Position numbers and translations under genes: made by a program. A DNA stretch of 25,966 nt from Verrucomicrobiales bacterium (GTDB taxonomy: Bacteria > Verrucomicrobiota > Verrucomicrobiia > Verrucomicrobiales > DEV007): the NCBI GenBank assembly GCA_013003335.1, contig JABDJT010000448.1, positions 1 to 25,966 on the forward strand. The letters run 5' to 3'. The notes under the pieces were generated by a model. It made no database searches, was not told where the DNA came from, and saw only the letters and a list, made by a program, of their open reading frames with translations. This document shows, piece by piece, positions 14,005 to 22,330 of the stretch (positions are counted from its first letter, which is position 1; every line of letters begins with the position of its first letter).

Positions 14005-15112
14005 TTTCAGCCCTTCTCTTCAATTGAGTTCCACCGACAAGAAAAATATTTCTCCTGCCCAACCCCGCCGCGAAATCAAGATTGGCGGGGTGGAATTCAA
14101 ACCCGGGAAAAAAGGCGTAGTCGATTTACCGATCGGATCGCTCATTGATTATCAACCGGTGACCATGACAGTTCACGTCCGGCGCGGACGAAAGGACGGC
14201 CCCTGCCTGCTCGTCACTGCCGGACTTCACGGGGATGAGATCAACGGGGTCGAGATCATTCGCCGCCTGCTCAAATCCCGGTTGTTGTCCAGTTTAAGCG
14301 GCGATTTGATTGCCATTCCGGTGGTCAACATGCCGGCATTTCTCGCACGTTCCCGCTATCTTCCGGACCGCCGCGATTTGAACCGGCTCTTCCCGGGTTC
14401 CGCGAAAGGCTCGCTCGGAGGACGACTCGCTTATGCTTTTTGCAGCGAGGTCATGCCGCTTTGTACGCATGCGATCGACATGCATACCGGTGCTGTCGGT
14501 CGGCCCAATCTTCCTCAGATCCGCGTTTCTCCCGGCGACGAGATCGGATTCGAGATGGCCAAGGCATTCAAGCCCCCGGTGGTCATCGAAGCCGGATTGC
14601 GCGACCAGTCCCTTCGAGCCAGCTACTATCGAAACGCCAAGCCTTCCATCCTCTACGAAGCCGGTGAAGCCCGCCGCCTCGATTCTTCAGCTGTCCGGTA
14701 CGGATTTCGCGGAATCATTTCCGTGATGCGCTTTCTTGAAATGCTACCCACGGAGAAAAAGCCATCGATACAAAAAAGCAAAACCGTCTTCAGCCCCAGC
14801 ACCAGTTGGATTCGTGCCTCCAGCGGTGGAATTTTCACTCCGCTCGCCCGACTCGGCAAAGCCGTTCCCTCCGGCGGAATCCTCGGAATCGTGGCGGACC
14901 CCTTCGGCCGCCACGAAACGAAAATCAAGTCCGCTGCAGATGGCGTGGTGATCGGGATTTCCCGCGAAGCGACCGTTGATGAAGGCGACGCCCTGTTTCA
15001 TGTCGCCGCCTCTGCGGATGCCGAAAGAGCCGAAGCCCACATCGAGAAATCCGGTGCGGTTTTAGAAGCATCTCCGGAAACCGAGCATGTCGATTTTCCC
15101 GACGAAATTTAA
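13997..15112 (+). CDS. Succinylglutamate desuccinylase/aspartoacylase-family zinc hydrolase
   Basis: A zinc-dependent amide hydrolase of the AstE/AspA (M14-related) family, up to 371 residues. The first metal motif is GLHGDE (His78, Glu81), followed by NMPAFLARSRYLPDRRDLNRLFPG (the substrate-binding Arg-rich segment) and the third ligand His163 in DMHTG. The C-terminal part (about 275-345) is the beta-barrel extension, containing KSAADGVVIGIS. Members with this barrel are often annotated as AstE-like deacylases acting on N-acyl amino acids, but the substrate here is unknown; no arginine-catabolism genes are nearby. No ATG opens the frame: the TTG at 13997 lies in repeat copy 6, and a second TTG is at 14024. 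Conserved sequence begins only near residue 25, so the start is uncertain. Its stop overlaps that of the next gene in a shared TTAA. Confidence 0.87.
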   Translation: MNRFSPSLQLSSTDKKNISPAQPRREIKIGGVEFKPGKKGVVDLPIGSLIDYQPVTMTVHVRRGRKDGPCLLVTAGLHGDEINGVEIIRRLLKSRLLSSLSGDLIAIPVVNMPAFLARSRYLPDRRDLNRLFPGSAKGSLGGRLAYAFCSEVMPLCTHAIDMHTGAVGRPNLPQIRVSPGDEIGFEMAKAFKPPVVIEAGLRDQSLRASYYRNAKPSILYEAGEARRLDSSAVRYGFRGIISVMRFLEMLPTEKKPSIQKSKTVFSPSTSWIRASSGGIFTPLARLGKAVPSGGILGIVADPFGRHETKIKSAADGVVIGISREATVDEGDALFHVAASADAERAEAHIEKSGAVLEASPETEHVDFPDEI

Positions 15113-15684
15113 GCGGGCCTCAGAAGTTGGCGCCTGAGGGTAAGGCCTGCGACGATCAATCCGGCCACCGCTCCGAAGTATCCGAAATTGTGAATTTGTC
15201 CGACCGTTCCGAACGCTTCCACATCCGAAACGCCGAGATCAAGAATCCAGCCGCGCCACGCATGAGGCGGGGAAAGCTTTGAACCGACAAAGCCGACGAC
15301 GCCCGAAACCGCTGCGACAGCCAGGATGATCCAGAACCGCCAAATCACGGTTTTCGTTAGAACGGGCCCGTTTCCCGGCCGTTTTCGACCGCAGGAAACC
15401 GCCACTCGACCGAGCGCCCAGCCCGCGATTCCTCCGACCCACCACGTGGCGAGAAAACCGATTTTTGCCACAAACCAGCGCGCCGGTTCGTTTTCCGAAC
15501 CCGCCCACGCGAACTGATCGAATTTGAACTTCGTGAAGTACTCCGGCGAAATCGTGAAGGTGACCTGATCGTGCAGGACGCCGTAGGCACCCGCAATCAG
15601 GCTACCGAGCGCTGTCGATTTCAGCAGCAGAGGAATCCAGCGCCGATCAATTTCCGGAATGAGCAGCTGAATCAGCCTGGGCAT
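15109..15684 (-). CDS. Four-helix membrane protein of unknown function
   Basis: A 191-residue integral membrane protein with about four hydrophobic segments: roughly 18-36, 77-96, 115-137 and 163-183. Conserved-looking polar stretches include GVLHDQVTFTISPEYFTKFKFDQF between helices 1 and 2 and a VGQIHNFGYFG motif before the last helix; proteins with the HDQxTxxISPEYFT pattern recur in PVC-phylum genomes as uncharacterised membrane proteins. No catalytic motif is recognised. The ATG at 15684 has no clear ribosome-binding site. It is convergent with the deacylase (overlapping stop codons in one TTAA) and divergent from the PVC dehydrogenase, with repeat copy 7 in the divergent gap. Confidence 0.75.
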   Translation of the reverse strand: MPRLIQLLIPEIDRRWIPLLLKSTALGSLIAGAYGVLHDQVTFTISPEYFTKFKFDQFAWAGSENEPARWFVAKIGFLATWWVGGIAGWALGRVAVSCGRKRPGNGPVLTKTVIWRFWIILAVAAVSGVVGFVGSKLSPPHAWRGWILDLGVSDVEAFGTVGQIHNFGYFGAVAGLIVAGLTLRRQLLRPA

Positions 15685-15709
15685 CGTCTGATACTAGGCG
15701 GCAGGCCAA

Positions 15710-15754
15710 AACGAATCAACAGGGTTCGTTCGCCAAACCAACCCTGTTCGACCG
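15710..15754 (+). repeat. Intergenic palindromic repeat, copy 7 (best preserved)
   Basis: A perfect 9-bp stem: AACAGGGTT (15718-15726) and AACCCTGTT (15740-15748), loop CGTTCGCCAAACC. It lies in the divergent gap, about 57 bp before the ATG of the PVC dehydrogenase. This copy is closest to the family consensus. Confidence 0.9.
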
Positions 15755-15810
15755 AATTTCGTCTTTCGCGCCCCTTGCGAACCTGCCCGTGGTTTGGCAA
15801 ATTGGCGGCC

Positions 15811-18800
15811 ATGATCCGCCTGCCTATTTTTGCGGCCCTGAATTTTTCCGCCTTTGCCTGCCTGGCGAGCGAAAATTTTCAGAAACCGGAGATGACCGTG
15901 CCGGAGGGGCTGGAGGTCGTCGTGGCCGCCGCGCCGCCGCTGGTCGAGCATCCTATCATGGCCGCATTCGACGACCGCGGTCGCCTGTTCGTTTCGGAAA
16001 ATGCCGGCCTGAATTTGAAGCAGACCGAACTGGACGAGCAAAAGCCCAATTCAATCCGGGTTCTGATCGACACCGATAACGACGGAATTTTTGACGACTG
16101 GAAACTCTTTGCGGACGGCCTGACTTTCCCGCAGGGAGCACTCTGGCTGATGGATTCACTTTATGTCATGTCTCCTCCCGGCCTCTGGCGATTCACCGAT
16201 CATGATGACGACGGGGTGGCCGATGAACGGGAGCAACTCGTGACCGGTTTCGCCTACACGGGAAACGCCGCCGATGTGCATGGCCCGTTTTTGCATCCGA
16301 ACGGCAGGCTCTACTGGTGCCACGGCCGGAAAGGCCATGACGTGACGGACGAATCGACCGGCGAGGTGGTAAGCCAGAACAAGGGTGCCCGGATCTGGTC
16401 GTGCCTGCCGGACGGGAGCGACGTGCGCGTTTTTGCCGGCGGCGGAATGGACAACCCGGTGGAGGTCGATTTCACGGAAGCCGGCGAGATTATCGGGACG
16501 GTGAACCTTTTTTACGGGCGTCCCCGGGGCGATACGCTGGTGCACTGGATCCGCGGCGGAGCTTATCCTCGTTATGACCAGGAAGCGGTCGTGGCGGAAT
16601 TTGCACGGACGGGACCGCTGCTGACGGAATTTTACAACTTCGGACACGTCGCGGTTTCAGGCATGATGCGCTATCGGACAGGCGCGCTGAATCCGGCGTG
16701 GAAGGACAATTTGTTCGTGACGCATTTCAACACGCAGGAGGTGACACGGACCGAATTTTCGTCGGAAGAATCGACTTTTGCGGCCGGGAAAACGGAGTCG
16801 ATTTTGAAAATCCACAACCCGGACGTGCACATCACCGACGTGCTGGAGGATGCGAATGGAGACGTGCTGGTTCTTGATACCGGTGGCTGGTTCCGGATCG
16901 GTTGTCCGACTTCGCAGGTGGCCAAGCCGGAAATTCCGGGGGCCATTTATCGAATTCGAAAGGCCGGCGATCGTGATACGGAAACGGATTTTCGGGGGAC
17001 GGGGGTGGACTGGAAGAATTTGGAACCGAATGAAATTGCACAGCTCCTGGACGACGAATTTTTTCCGATTCGCGAGCGGGCCATGACGGAGTTGGCGATC
17101 ATCGGCGAGCCTGCCGTGCCGGAACTACGGGACGTGATTGGCAATCCACAGTCGACCCCGATGGCTCTGCGAAACGCGGTTTTCACTCTCGCCCGGATGC
17201 GTTTTTCCGATGCGCCGGACTTGATTCGCGTGTGCCTCGAACACTCCGATCCCACGGTTCAGCAGGCCGCCTGCAACGCACTTGCCACAACTCGAGCCTG
17301 GCATGTGATTACCAATCACACCTCGGAAGAGACTGAGATTGAATTGTGGCGAAACGAAATGTTGGGCGAGCGATTGATTGAATTGGCCGCCGATGCTGAA
17401 CCAGCGGTCTCGCGAGCAGCTGCCTCCGCGCTCGGGGCTATGCGCGAGGAAAACGCGGTCCCGACCCTGCTTCTGCTCGCCGGTCAATCAAACATCGACC
17501 GTTTTCGAGAGCATGCCGCGATTTATTCGTTGATCGAAATCGGAGATGCTGCCCTGACACGGACCGGTTTGCCCAACGAAAATCCGCGGATCGTGGCGGC
17601 TGCCTTGTGGGCACTGGATCAGATGGCGGATTCCGATCTCGAGGTGCTGGAAGTTGCTCCGTTTCTCGCATCGGAGCACGAAGAGCTTCGCAAGGTGGCC
17701 GTGGAAATCTCGGCCGGTCACGCGGACTGGGACGCGGCGGTTGCGAACCGTTTTCTCGAATTCTCCGAATCACCCAATGAAGCGAAGACCGCAACACTCA
17801 TCGAGTTGGGATCCAAATTTGCCGGCACTCCGCCGATGCAGGGTTTGATCGCGACGCTGCTTTCCAGCGACAAACTGCAACTCCGGCAAACCGGTTTCCG
17901 GACGATTGCTGCGACGACCGGTCCCGTTCCATTCGCAGCCGAGTGGGAGACGCCGTTTTCCGCCGCCCTGGAAGCAAAGGATGATTCGCTGGTCGATCTC
18001 GCGCTCGAGGCCCTGGCCAAAACGAAAACCGATGCCTTCAACGAACAACTCAAGGAAATCGCGGCGGACGGAACAGTGCCCCCTTTGAAACGGGTCCGCG
18101 CGCTGCGGGCAATCTCAGGGGAGAACGTGCCGCTCGGGAAAGAGGCCTTCGATTTGCTGGCGGGCCTGGTTACGGCCGAAGCTTCGCCGTTGCGGCGTCT
18201 CGAAGCGGTGCAAATGCTGGGATCCGCCCGGCTGACACCCCCCCAGATTCAGGCTCTCGCGGAGCGGGTGCAACATGCCGGCCCGATGGACCTTCCGGTT
18301 TTGATGAAGGCGTTCCAGCGAACCCGGGACGAGAAAATCGGCCACGCGCTTGCCGACAACCTGCCGAAGTCGACCGGCTTCGGAAACTTGAATCCCTCCG
18401 ATTTGCGTCGGCTTTTCCTGAAGTTTCCGCCCGGCGTATTGCCGAAAATCGAAGACAATATCGCCGAACTCGAAGCCCGTGCCGTTGAACGAAAGGAGCG
18501 GCTGGCTTTGTTCGAATCACGCGTTGCGGAAGGGGACGTCGAGCGCGGCAAGGCCCACTTCGTCGCCGGGAAAGGTGCCTGCATGACCTGCCACAAGGTC
18601 GGCGAAACGGGGCGTGCTGTGGGTCCGGACTTGTCCACCATCGGTCGCATTCGGACCCACCGCGATTTGCTGGAGTCGATCTTGTATCCGAGCGAATCGA
18701 TCGCCCGCGATTTTGAAAGCTACACCGTCACTCCGAAGGAAGGGCCGCCGCTGTTGGGCCTGATTCAGCGCGAAACGGCGGACACGGTTTTCGTGACAGA

Positions 18801-18948
18801 CGTCACCGGCACGGAACGACTGATCGCCCGCGATGAGGTGGAATCGATCGAGCCAATCGCCGTCTCGATCATGCCGCAGGGCCTGGAGCAGGCGTTGACC
18901 GAGGCCGAGTTGCTCGACCTCGTCGCCTACCTGAAATCACTTCAGTGA
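15811..18948 (+). CDS. PVC-type membrane-bound dehydrogenase with HEAT repeats and c-type heme domain
   Basis: A 1045-residue exported protein. A Sec signal peptide (about 1-19, ending CLA before SENF) is followed by the beta-propeller-like PVC membrane-bound dehydrogenase domain (about 28-390; VPEGLEVVVAA, FDDRGRLFVSENAG, LIDTDNDGIFDDW, GPFLHPNGRLYW). Next comes a long HEAT-repeat region (about 400-830), then a heme-binding domain with CMTCH (Cys924, Cys927, His928) and a probable distal ligand Met1021 in SIMPQGL. By family knowledge it oxidises an unknown substrate, probably a sugar, in the periplasm and passes electrons to its own heme. The frame is open from 15571, but ATG 15811, with GGCGG ahead, gives the signal peptide. 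It is convergent with the DUF1080 gene, with only 6 bp between stops. Confidence 0.93.
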   Translation: MIRLPIFAALNFSAFACLASENFQKPEMTVPEGLEVVVAAAPPLVEHPIMAAFDDRGRLFVSENAGLNLKQTELDEQKPNSIRVLIDTDNDGIFDDWKLFADGLTFPQGALWLMDSLYVMSPPGLWRFTDHDDDGVADEREQLVTGFAYTGNAADVHGPFLHPNGRLYWCHGRKGHDVTDESTGEVVSQNKGARIWSCLPDGSDVRVFAGGGMDNPVEVDFTEAGEIIGTVNLFYGRPRGDTLVHWIRGGAYPRYDQEAVVAEFARTGPLLTEFYNFGHVAVSGMMRYRTGALNPAWKDNLFVTHFNTQEVTRTEFSSEESTFAAGKTESILKIHNPDVHITDVLEDANGDVLVLDTGGWFRIGCPTSQVAKPEIPGAIYRIRKAGDRDTETDFRGTGVDWKNLEPNEIAQLLDDEFFPIRERAMTELAIIGEPAVPELRDVIGNPQSTPMALRNAVFTLARMRFSDAPDLIRVCLEHSDPTVQQAACNALATTRAWHVITNHTSEETEIELWRNEMLGERLIELAADAEPAVSRAAASALGAMREENAVPTLLLLAGQSNIDRFREHAAIYSLIEIGDAALTRTGLPNENPRIVAAALWALDQMADSDLEVLEVAPFLASEHEELRKVAVEISAGHADWDAAVANRFLEFSESPNEAKTATLIELGSKFAGTPPMQGLIATLLSSDKLQLRQTGFRTIAATTGPVPFAAEWETPFSAALEAKDDSLVDLALEALAKTKTDAFNEQLKEIAADGTVPPLKRVRALRAISGENVPLGKEAFDLLAGLVTAEASPLRRLEAVQMLGSARLTPPQIQALAERVQHAGPMDLPVLMKAFQRTRDEKIGHALADNLPKSTGFGNLNPSDLRRLFLKFPPGVLPKIEDNIAELEARAVERKERLALFESRVAEGDVERGKAHFVAGKGACMTCHKVGETGRAVGPDLSTIGRIRTHRDLLESILYPSESIARDFESYTVTPKEGPPLLGLIQRETADTVFVTDVTGTERLIARDEVESIEPIAVSIMPQGLEQALTEAELLDLVAYLKSLQ

Positions 18949-18954
18949 TTCCGA

Positions 18955-19626
18955 TTACAGCTTTTTGAGCTTCAAATTTCTCCAGGCCACGTCGAACGGG
19001 CCCGTGCCTTTCTTGATGCCGTGCACCTGCAGGCCGATGTGACCTTTCGGGTGGGACTCGTAAATTTCTTTGTGGGTCAAATCGGCGACTGCGTTTCCAT
19101 TGATCCAAGTCTGAATCCGCGGACCTTTCGCTATGATTTTGAAATGGTTCCACTTACCGTTTTTCATGTGGTTGTGGGCATGGGATTTGTCCTGCGGTTC
19201 CGGGGAAAGCCAGCCGAGACCGGTTGCTTCGCCGTAAATGTAACCGGCCTGACCCGGGCTGCTTTCAATCTCCACCTGGGGACCGTGAACGCGACCTCCG
19301 TAGCTGTTATCTTTGTCCACGTCCTTCAAAAGCGAACGAATCTGGCAGCCGGAATTCAGGCTGTCATGGACCTTCACTTCAAATTCCAGTTCGAAATCGC
19401 CGAACTGCTTTTCACTCACGAGAAAGGTGTTTTTGCTGCCTTCGGCGGTGGTTCCGTGAATCGTGCCGTCTTTTACTTCGTATGTCGCGAAGCCGCTCTT
19501 GATGTTCCAGCCATCGAGAGATTTTCCGTCGAAAAGGGAAATGACTCCCGCCTTGTCAGCCAGCACCGGCAGGGTGGCGAGAGCGAAAACGGCGGAGAGA
19601 GAGAGAATGAGTTTGTTTCGTTTCAT
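18955..19626 (-). CDS. Secreted DUF1080 protein (3-keto-disaccharide hydrolase family)
   Basis: A 223-residue secreted single-domain protein. The signal peptide is about residues 1-23 (MKRNKLILSLSAVFALATLPVLA), followed by the hallmark SLFDGKSLDGWN and the concanavalin-like beta-sandwich core, including FGDFELEFEVKV, NSGCQIRS, GPQVEIE and HPKGHIGLQVHG. It ends in the typical WRNLKLKKL. By family knowledge some members hydrolyse 3-keto-glycosides produced by sugar oxidation; others are only known as carbohydrate-related. It is the last gene of the minus-strand block and is separated by 57 bp from the upstream SGNH hydrolase. Placement next to a PVC dehydrogenase that could make keto-sugars fits, although that gene is on the other strand. 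Confidence 0.93.
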   Translation of the reverse strand: MKRNKLILSLSAVFALATLPVLADKAGVISLFDGKSLDGWNIKSGFATYEVKDGTIHGTTAEGSKNTFLVSEKQFGDFELEFEVKVHDSLNSGCQIRSLLKDVDKDNSYGGRVHGPQVEIESSPGQAGYIYGEATGLGWLSPEPQDKSHAHNHMKNGKWNHFKIIAKGPRIQTWINGNAVADLTHKEIYESHPKGHIGLQVHGIKKGTGPFDVAWRNLKLKKL

Positions 19627-19683
19627 GGTTCGATTGTAGCGGTGAACGTTTCGGTGTCGACAGCATCATTGCGCGTTTCGGCA

Positions 19684-20418
19684 TCAGATCCCGACCGTTT
19701 CGCGCCAGGTTTTTGCCATCAGAGCATGACCGGCGACAGAGGGATGAACGCCGTCATGGGCCCAGTATTCCGGCTTGGTTCCAGCGGCGACAGCTTCGTC
19801 GAACATGGATTGAAACGGCACCCAGATTGCACCGGCCTTATCGGCAACTTCCTTCGCGTAGGCACGGCGCGTGTCGAAGTCCGGAAACCATTCGCCCTGT
19901 AAAACCGCTCCGCATTTCAGAACAAAAGGCTCGCACACGACGAACCTGGTGTCCGGCAGGGCCTCGCGGGTGCGCTTCAGCAGAGCAGCAAATCCATCAC
20001 GATACGTTTCCGCCGTGCCATCGTATCTCCCGTTCAGTTTGTGCCAAATGTCGTTCACACCAATCAGAATCGAAAGAACGGCCGGCGTGAGTTCGAGGCA
20101 ATCCGCCTGCCAGCGATTGTCGAGATCCGGCACCTTATTCCCCGAAATTCCGCGGTTGTGAATTTTCAGCCCAAGCGCTGCGTGGTCCCGCAAAAGCCCG
20201 CCGGCGATTTGATGCGGATACCCGCGACCGAGACTGCGGCCGTCGTTGGCCTTTTGATGTTTCTTGTCGCGGCCTGCATCGGTAATTGAATCGCCCTGGA
20301 ACAGGATTGTATCCCCCTCCTTCAGCGAAACATTGGATGGCTCAGCGGAAAACGCGATGCCGGAGGCGAGTCCGGCCGCAGTGGTCGATTGCAGAAATTG
20401 GCGGCGGTTTTTTGTCAT
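19684..20418 (-). CDS. Exported SGNH/GDSL hydrolase
   Basis: A 244-residue esterase-type hydrolase with a Tat signal peptide (RRQFLQ at 5-10, then a hydrophobic stretch ending near SAEPSN). All four SGNH blocks are visible: the nucleophile Ser44 in QGDSITDAG, Gly in the GISGNKVPDL block, Asn in IGVNDIW, and the Asp222/His225 pair in HDGVHPS. By family knowledge such exported enzymes remove acyl groups, often acetyl groups, from polysaccharides, acting in the periplasm. The ATG at 20418 is directly preceded (2 bp) by repeat copy 8, so no normal ribosome-binding site is present. The gene belongs to the run that includes the sulfatase and VOC protein; its position there suggests polysaccharide deacylation. 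Confidence 0.92.
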   Translation of the reverse strand: MTKNRRQFLQSTTAAGLASGIAFSAEPSNVSLKEGDTILFQGDSITDAGRDKKHQKANDGRSLGRGYPHQIAGGLLRDHAALGLKIHNRGISGNKVPDLDNRWQADCLELTPAVLSILIGVNDIWHKLNGRYDGTAETYRDGFAALLKRTREALPDTRFVVCEPFVLKCGAVLQGEWFPDFDTRRAYAKEVADKAGAIWVPFQSMFDEAVAAGTKPEYWAHDGVHPSVAGHALMAKTWRETVGI

Positions 20419-20420
20419 GA

Positions 20421-20505
20421 AACGAATGAACAGGGTTTGTTTGGCGAATCAATTGACTTCTCTGCGTGCCGTCTTTCTGCACTCCGTTCCGAATCTGTTC
20501 ATTCG
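20421..20505 (+). repeat. Intergenic palindromic repeat, copy 8 (expanded form)
   Basis: The left arm and centre are typical: AACGAATGAACAGGG, TTTGTTTGGCGAATCAA. The near right arm is degraded, but CGAATGAACAG (20423-20433) has an exact 11-bp reverse complement CTGTTCATTCG at 20495-20505. Together the element fills almost the whole gap between the VOC and SGNH genes. The typical part is 20421-20456. Confidence 0.75.
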
Positions 20506-20509
20506 GAAA

Positions 20510-20971
20510 TCAATGCCAGTGCTGCAGTTCGACAATGTTTCCCTCCGGGTCGGTCATGTAGATCAGAGTCAACCTTCCCGCTCCGGGAATGTCGATCGTG
20601 ACTTGTTTCCCGTAATCAGTTCCACCCCAATCGAGAATCTGTTTCCGCACGCCTTCAAAGTCGGAGACTTCGAATGCGATGTGGGCGAAGCCCGGGCGGT
20701 TGATGGCCGGGGCGGGATTCGGCAGCGCCTTGTTGACGGTGAAAATCTCAATCGTCGGCCCGTTCTCGCCGTGGCCGGGAACGCGGAGATGCTGACCCAC
20801 CACCTGGATATCTTCGATCCCGGTCAGGTCGTCGGTGTGTTTTCCGCGGTGATCGCGCTCGCTGCTGACAGGTTCGCAATCGAACACTTCGACGTAGAAA
20901 TTCATCAGGTTTCGCCAGTCATCGGCGATGATATTGACGTGGGCGTATCGGATTCTGGGTCGGTCACTCAT
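20510..20971 (-). CDS. VOC-superfamily (glyoxalase/dioxygenase-fold) protein
   Basis: A 153-residue vicinal-oxygen-chelate protein built from two beta-alpha-beta-beta-beta modules (about 7-80 and 93-152). Candidate metal ligands are at the expected places: His11 (YAHVNI), Glu75 (TIEIF), His97 (FAHIAFEV) and Glu148 (NIVELQHWH). The family includes glyoxalase I, ring-cleaving dioxygenases, epimerases and antibiotic-resistance proteins; the substrate cannot be told here. It has no signal peptide, so unlike its neighbours it is cytoplasmic. Its start codon overlaps the end of the sulfatase gene by 8 bp, which indicates translational coupling and a shared operon. A role in processing a product of the sulfatase pathway is possible but unproven. 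Confidence 0.9.
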   Translation of the reverse strand: MSDRPRIRYAHVNIIADDWRNLMNFYVEVFDCEPVSSERDHRGKHTDDLTGIEDIQVVGQHLRVPGHGENGPTIEIFTVNKALPNPAPAINRPGFAHIAFEVSDFEGVRKQILDWGGTDYGKQVTIDIPGAGRLTLIYMTDPEGNIVELQHWH

Positions 20972-22322
20972 ATTTTTGGAAACGGGGATCGCCGGAGGCG
21001 TGAAGTTCGGTGGTCAGCAGGCGGGAAAGCCGATCCCGCACTTTTCGAAGAGCAGGATCCTTAACCCGGTTCCCGGTTTGGTCGGGATCGGATTTTAATT
21101 CGTACAATTCTTCCAAAGGGCGAACTGAAAAGGCGACGTGATCCGGGGCGTTTTGTAGCATCCACTGCTTCGTCGGACCGGGATCGATGTTGTAAGAAAA
21201 CGCTCCCGGCACTATTGGCCACGGTGTTTGATCAAAATCGAAAACTGGTTGAGGACCCGGATGGACCCGTCCGGTGGGCCAGGTTTTGGGTGAAAAATTC
21301 CGAATGTAAAGAAACTCCGATGTCCGGATCGCCCGCGACGGATTCGCGTAGACATGTCGTTCCATCCCTGTCAGGACGTGGGATCGGGGGGCACGGTCTG
21401 CTGTTCCGCGCAAAACCGGCAGCAAAGATTTCCCGGTCATTTCCTTCGGGATTGGCAAACCGGCCGCTTCGAGAATCGTCGGGGCCAGGTCGACCAGGCT
21501 GACAAGTCCTTTGCTGATTTTCCGTCCGCCGCTTCCAAATCGAATCACCAGCGGAACTCGCGTGCCGCAATCCGTGAGGGTCGCTTTGCAACGGGGGAAC
21601 GGCATGCCGTTGTCGCTGGTAAGAATGACCAGCGTTTTGTCCAGTTCCCCGCGTTTTTCAAGTTGGTTCAGGATTTCCCCGGCATCTCTGTCGAAACGCT
21701 CGATTCGCAAATAGTAATCCGCCAGATCGCTTCGGACAGTTTCGTTGTCCGGCAGGAATGACGGGACCCGGATTTTTTTCGGGTCAATTCCCGCTTTTTT
21801 TCCGCCGCCCAAATCATACGGGCGATGAGGTTCTCCGGCTCCATACCAAAAACAAAACGGCTGTCCATCTGGTCGTTGCCTGATGAATTCTGCGAAGTTT
21901 TTGAATTTCGGTCCGAATGGATCGCTCCCGCGAAATTGATGTTTCGAAGGTGCAGTGCCCTTCCGGGAAAAACCAGTCACGTATCCAGCACCGGCCAGCA
22001 AATCGGGGTAAACCGGCACGTCTTTTCCGATCGATCCGCCGAGGTTGACTCCCTCTCCCAGGCGCCAGTGTTCCTGGCCGGAGGCAATCGCATGCCGGCT
22101 GGGCGTGCACGAAGGCGCGGGGGTGAATGCCTTTTCGAAAAGGACGCCTTCGGCCACCAGGCGGTCGAACGTGGGCGTTTTTACAACCGGATCGCCCAAT
22201 GCTCCGGCATGCGGCCACGACCAGTCATCCGCGATCAACACCAGGATGTTGGGCCGGTGTTCATCTGCGAACCCTTCGACCCCGAAGACGAAAAAGAGAG
22301 CGATGAAAAATCGTTTTGGCAT
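20964..22322 (-). CDS. Secreted type I sulfatase
   Basis: A 452-residue arylsulfatase-fold enzyme with a Sec signal peptide (cleavage after GFA, about residue 19). The metal site begins with Asp32-Asp33 in LIADDW. The catalytic motif is CTPSR (Cys72 to Arg76), the form that a formylglycine-generating enzyme matures. Further active-site residues are Lys121, His166 in GEPHRPYD, and Asp237-Asn238 in LTSDNG. The sequence style around the active site (APSCTPSRHAI, then HWRLGEG) resembles sulfatases often labelled N-sulfoglucosamine sulfohydrolase, but I would not assign the substrate from this. It acts in the periplasm or outside and removes sulfate esters or sulfamates from glycans. It lies in tandem with DUF1501, which ends 59 bp upstream; repeat copy 9 fills that gap. 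Activation requires a formylglycine-generating enzyme gene, not present here. Confidence 0.93.
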   Translation of the reverse strand: MPKRFFIALFFVFGVEGFADEHRPNILVLIADDWSWPHAGALGDPVVKTPTFDRLVAEGVLFEKAFTPAPSCTPSRHAIASGQEHWRLGEGVNLGGSIGKDVPVYPDLLAGAGYVTGFSRKGTAPSKHQFRGSDPFGPKFKNFAEFIRQRPDGQPFCFWYGAGEPHRPYDLGGGKKAGIDPKKIRVPSFLPDNETVRSDLADYYLRIERFDRDAGEILNQLEKRGELDKTLVILTSDNGMPFPRCKATLTDCGTRVPLVIRFGSGGRKISKGLVSLVDLAPTILEAAGLPIPKEMTGKSLLPVLRGTADRAPRSHVLTGMERHVYANPSRAIRTSEFLYIRNFSPKTWPTGRVHPGPQPVFDFDQTPWPIVPGAFSYNIDPGPTKQWMLQNAPDHVAFSVRPLEELYELKSDPDQTGNRVKDPALRKVRDRLSRLLTTELHASGDPRFQKYE

Positions 22323-22330
22323 GGTGTTTT

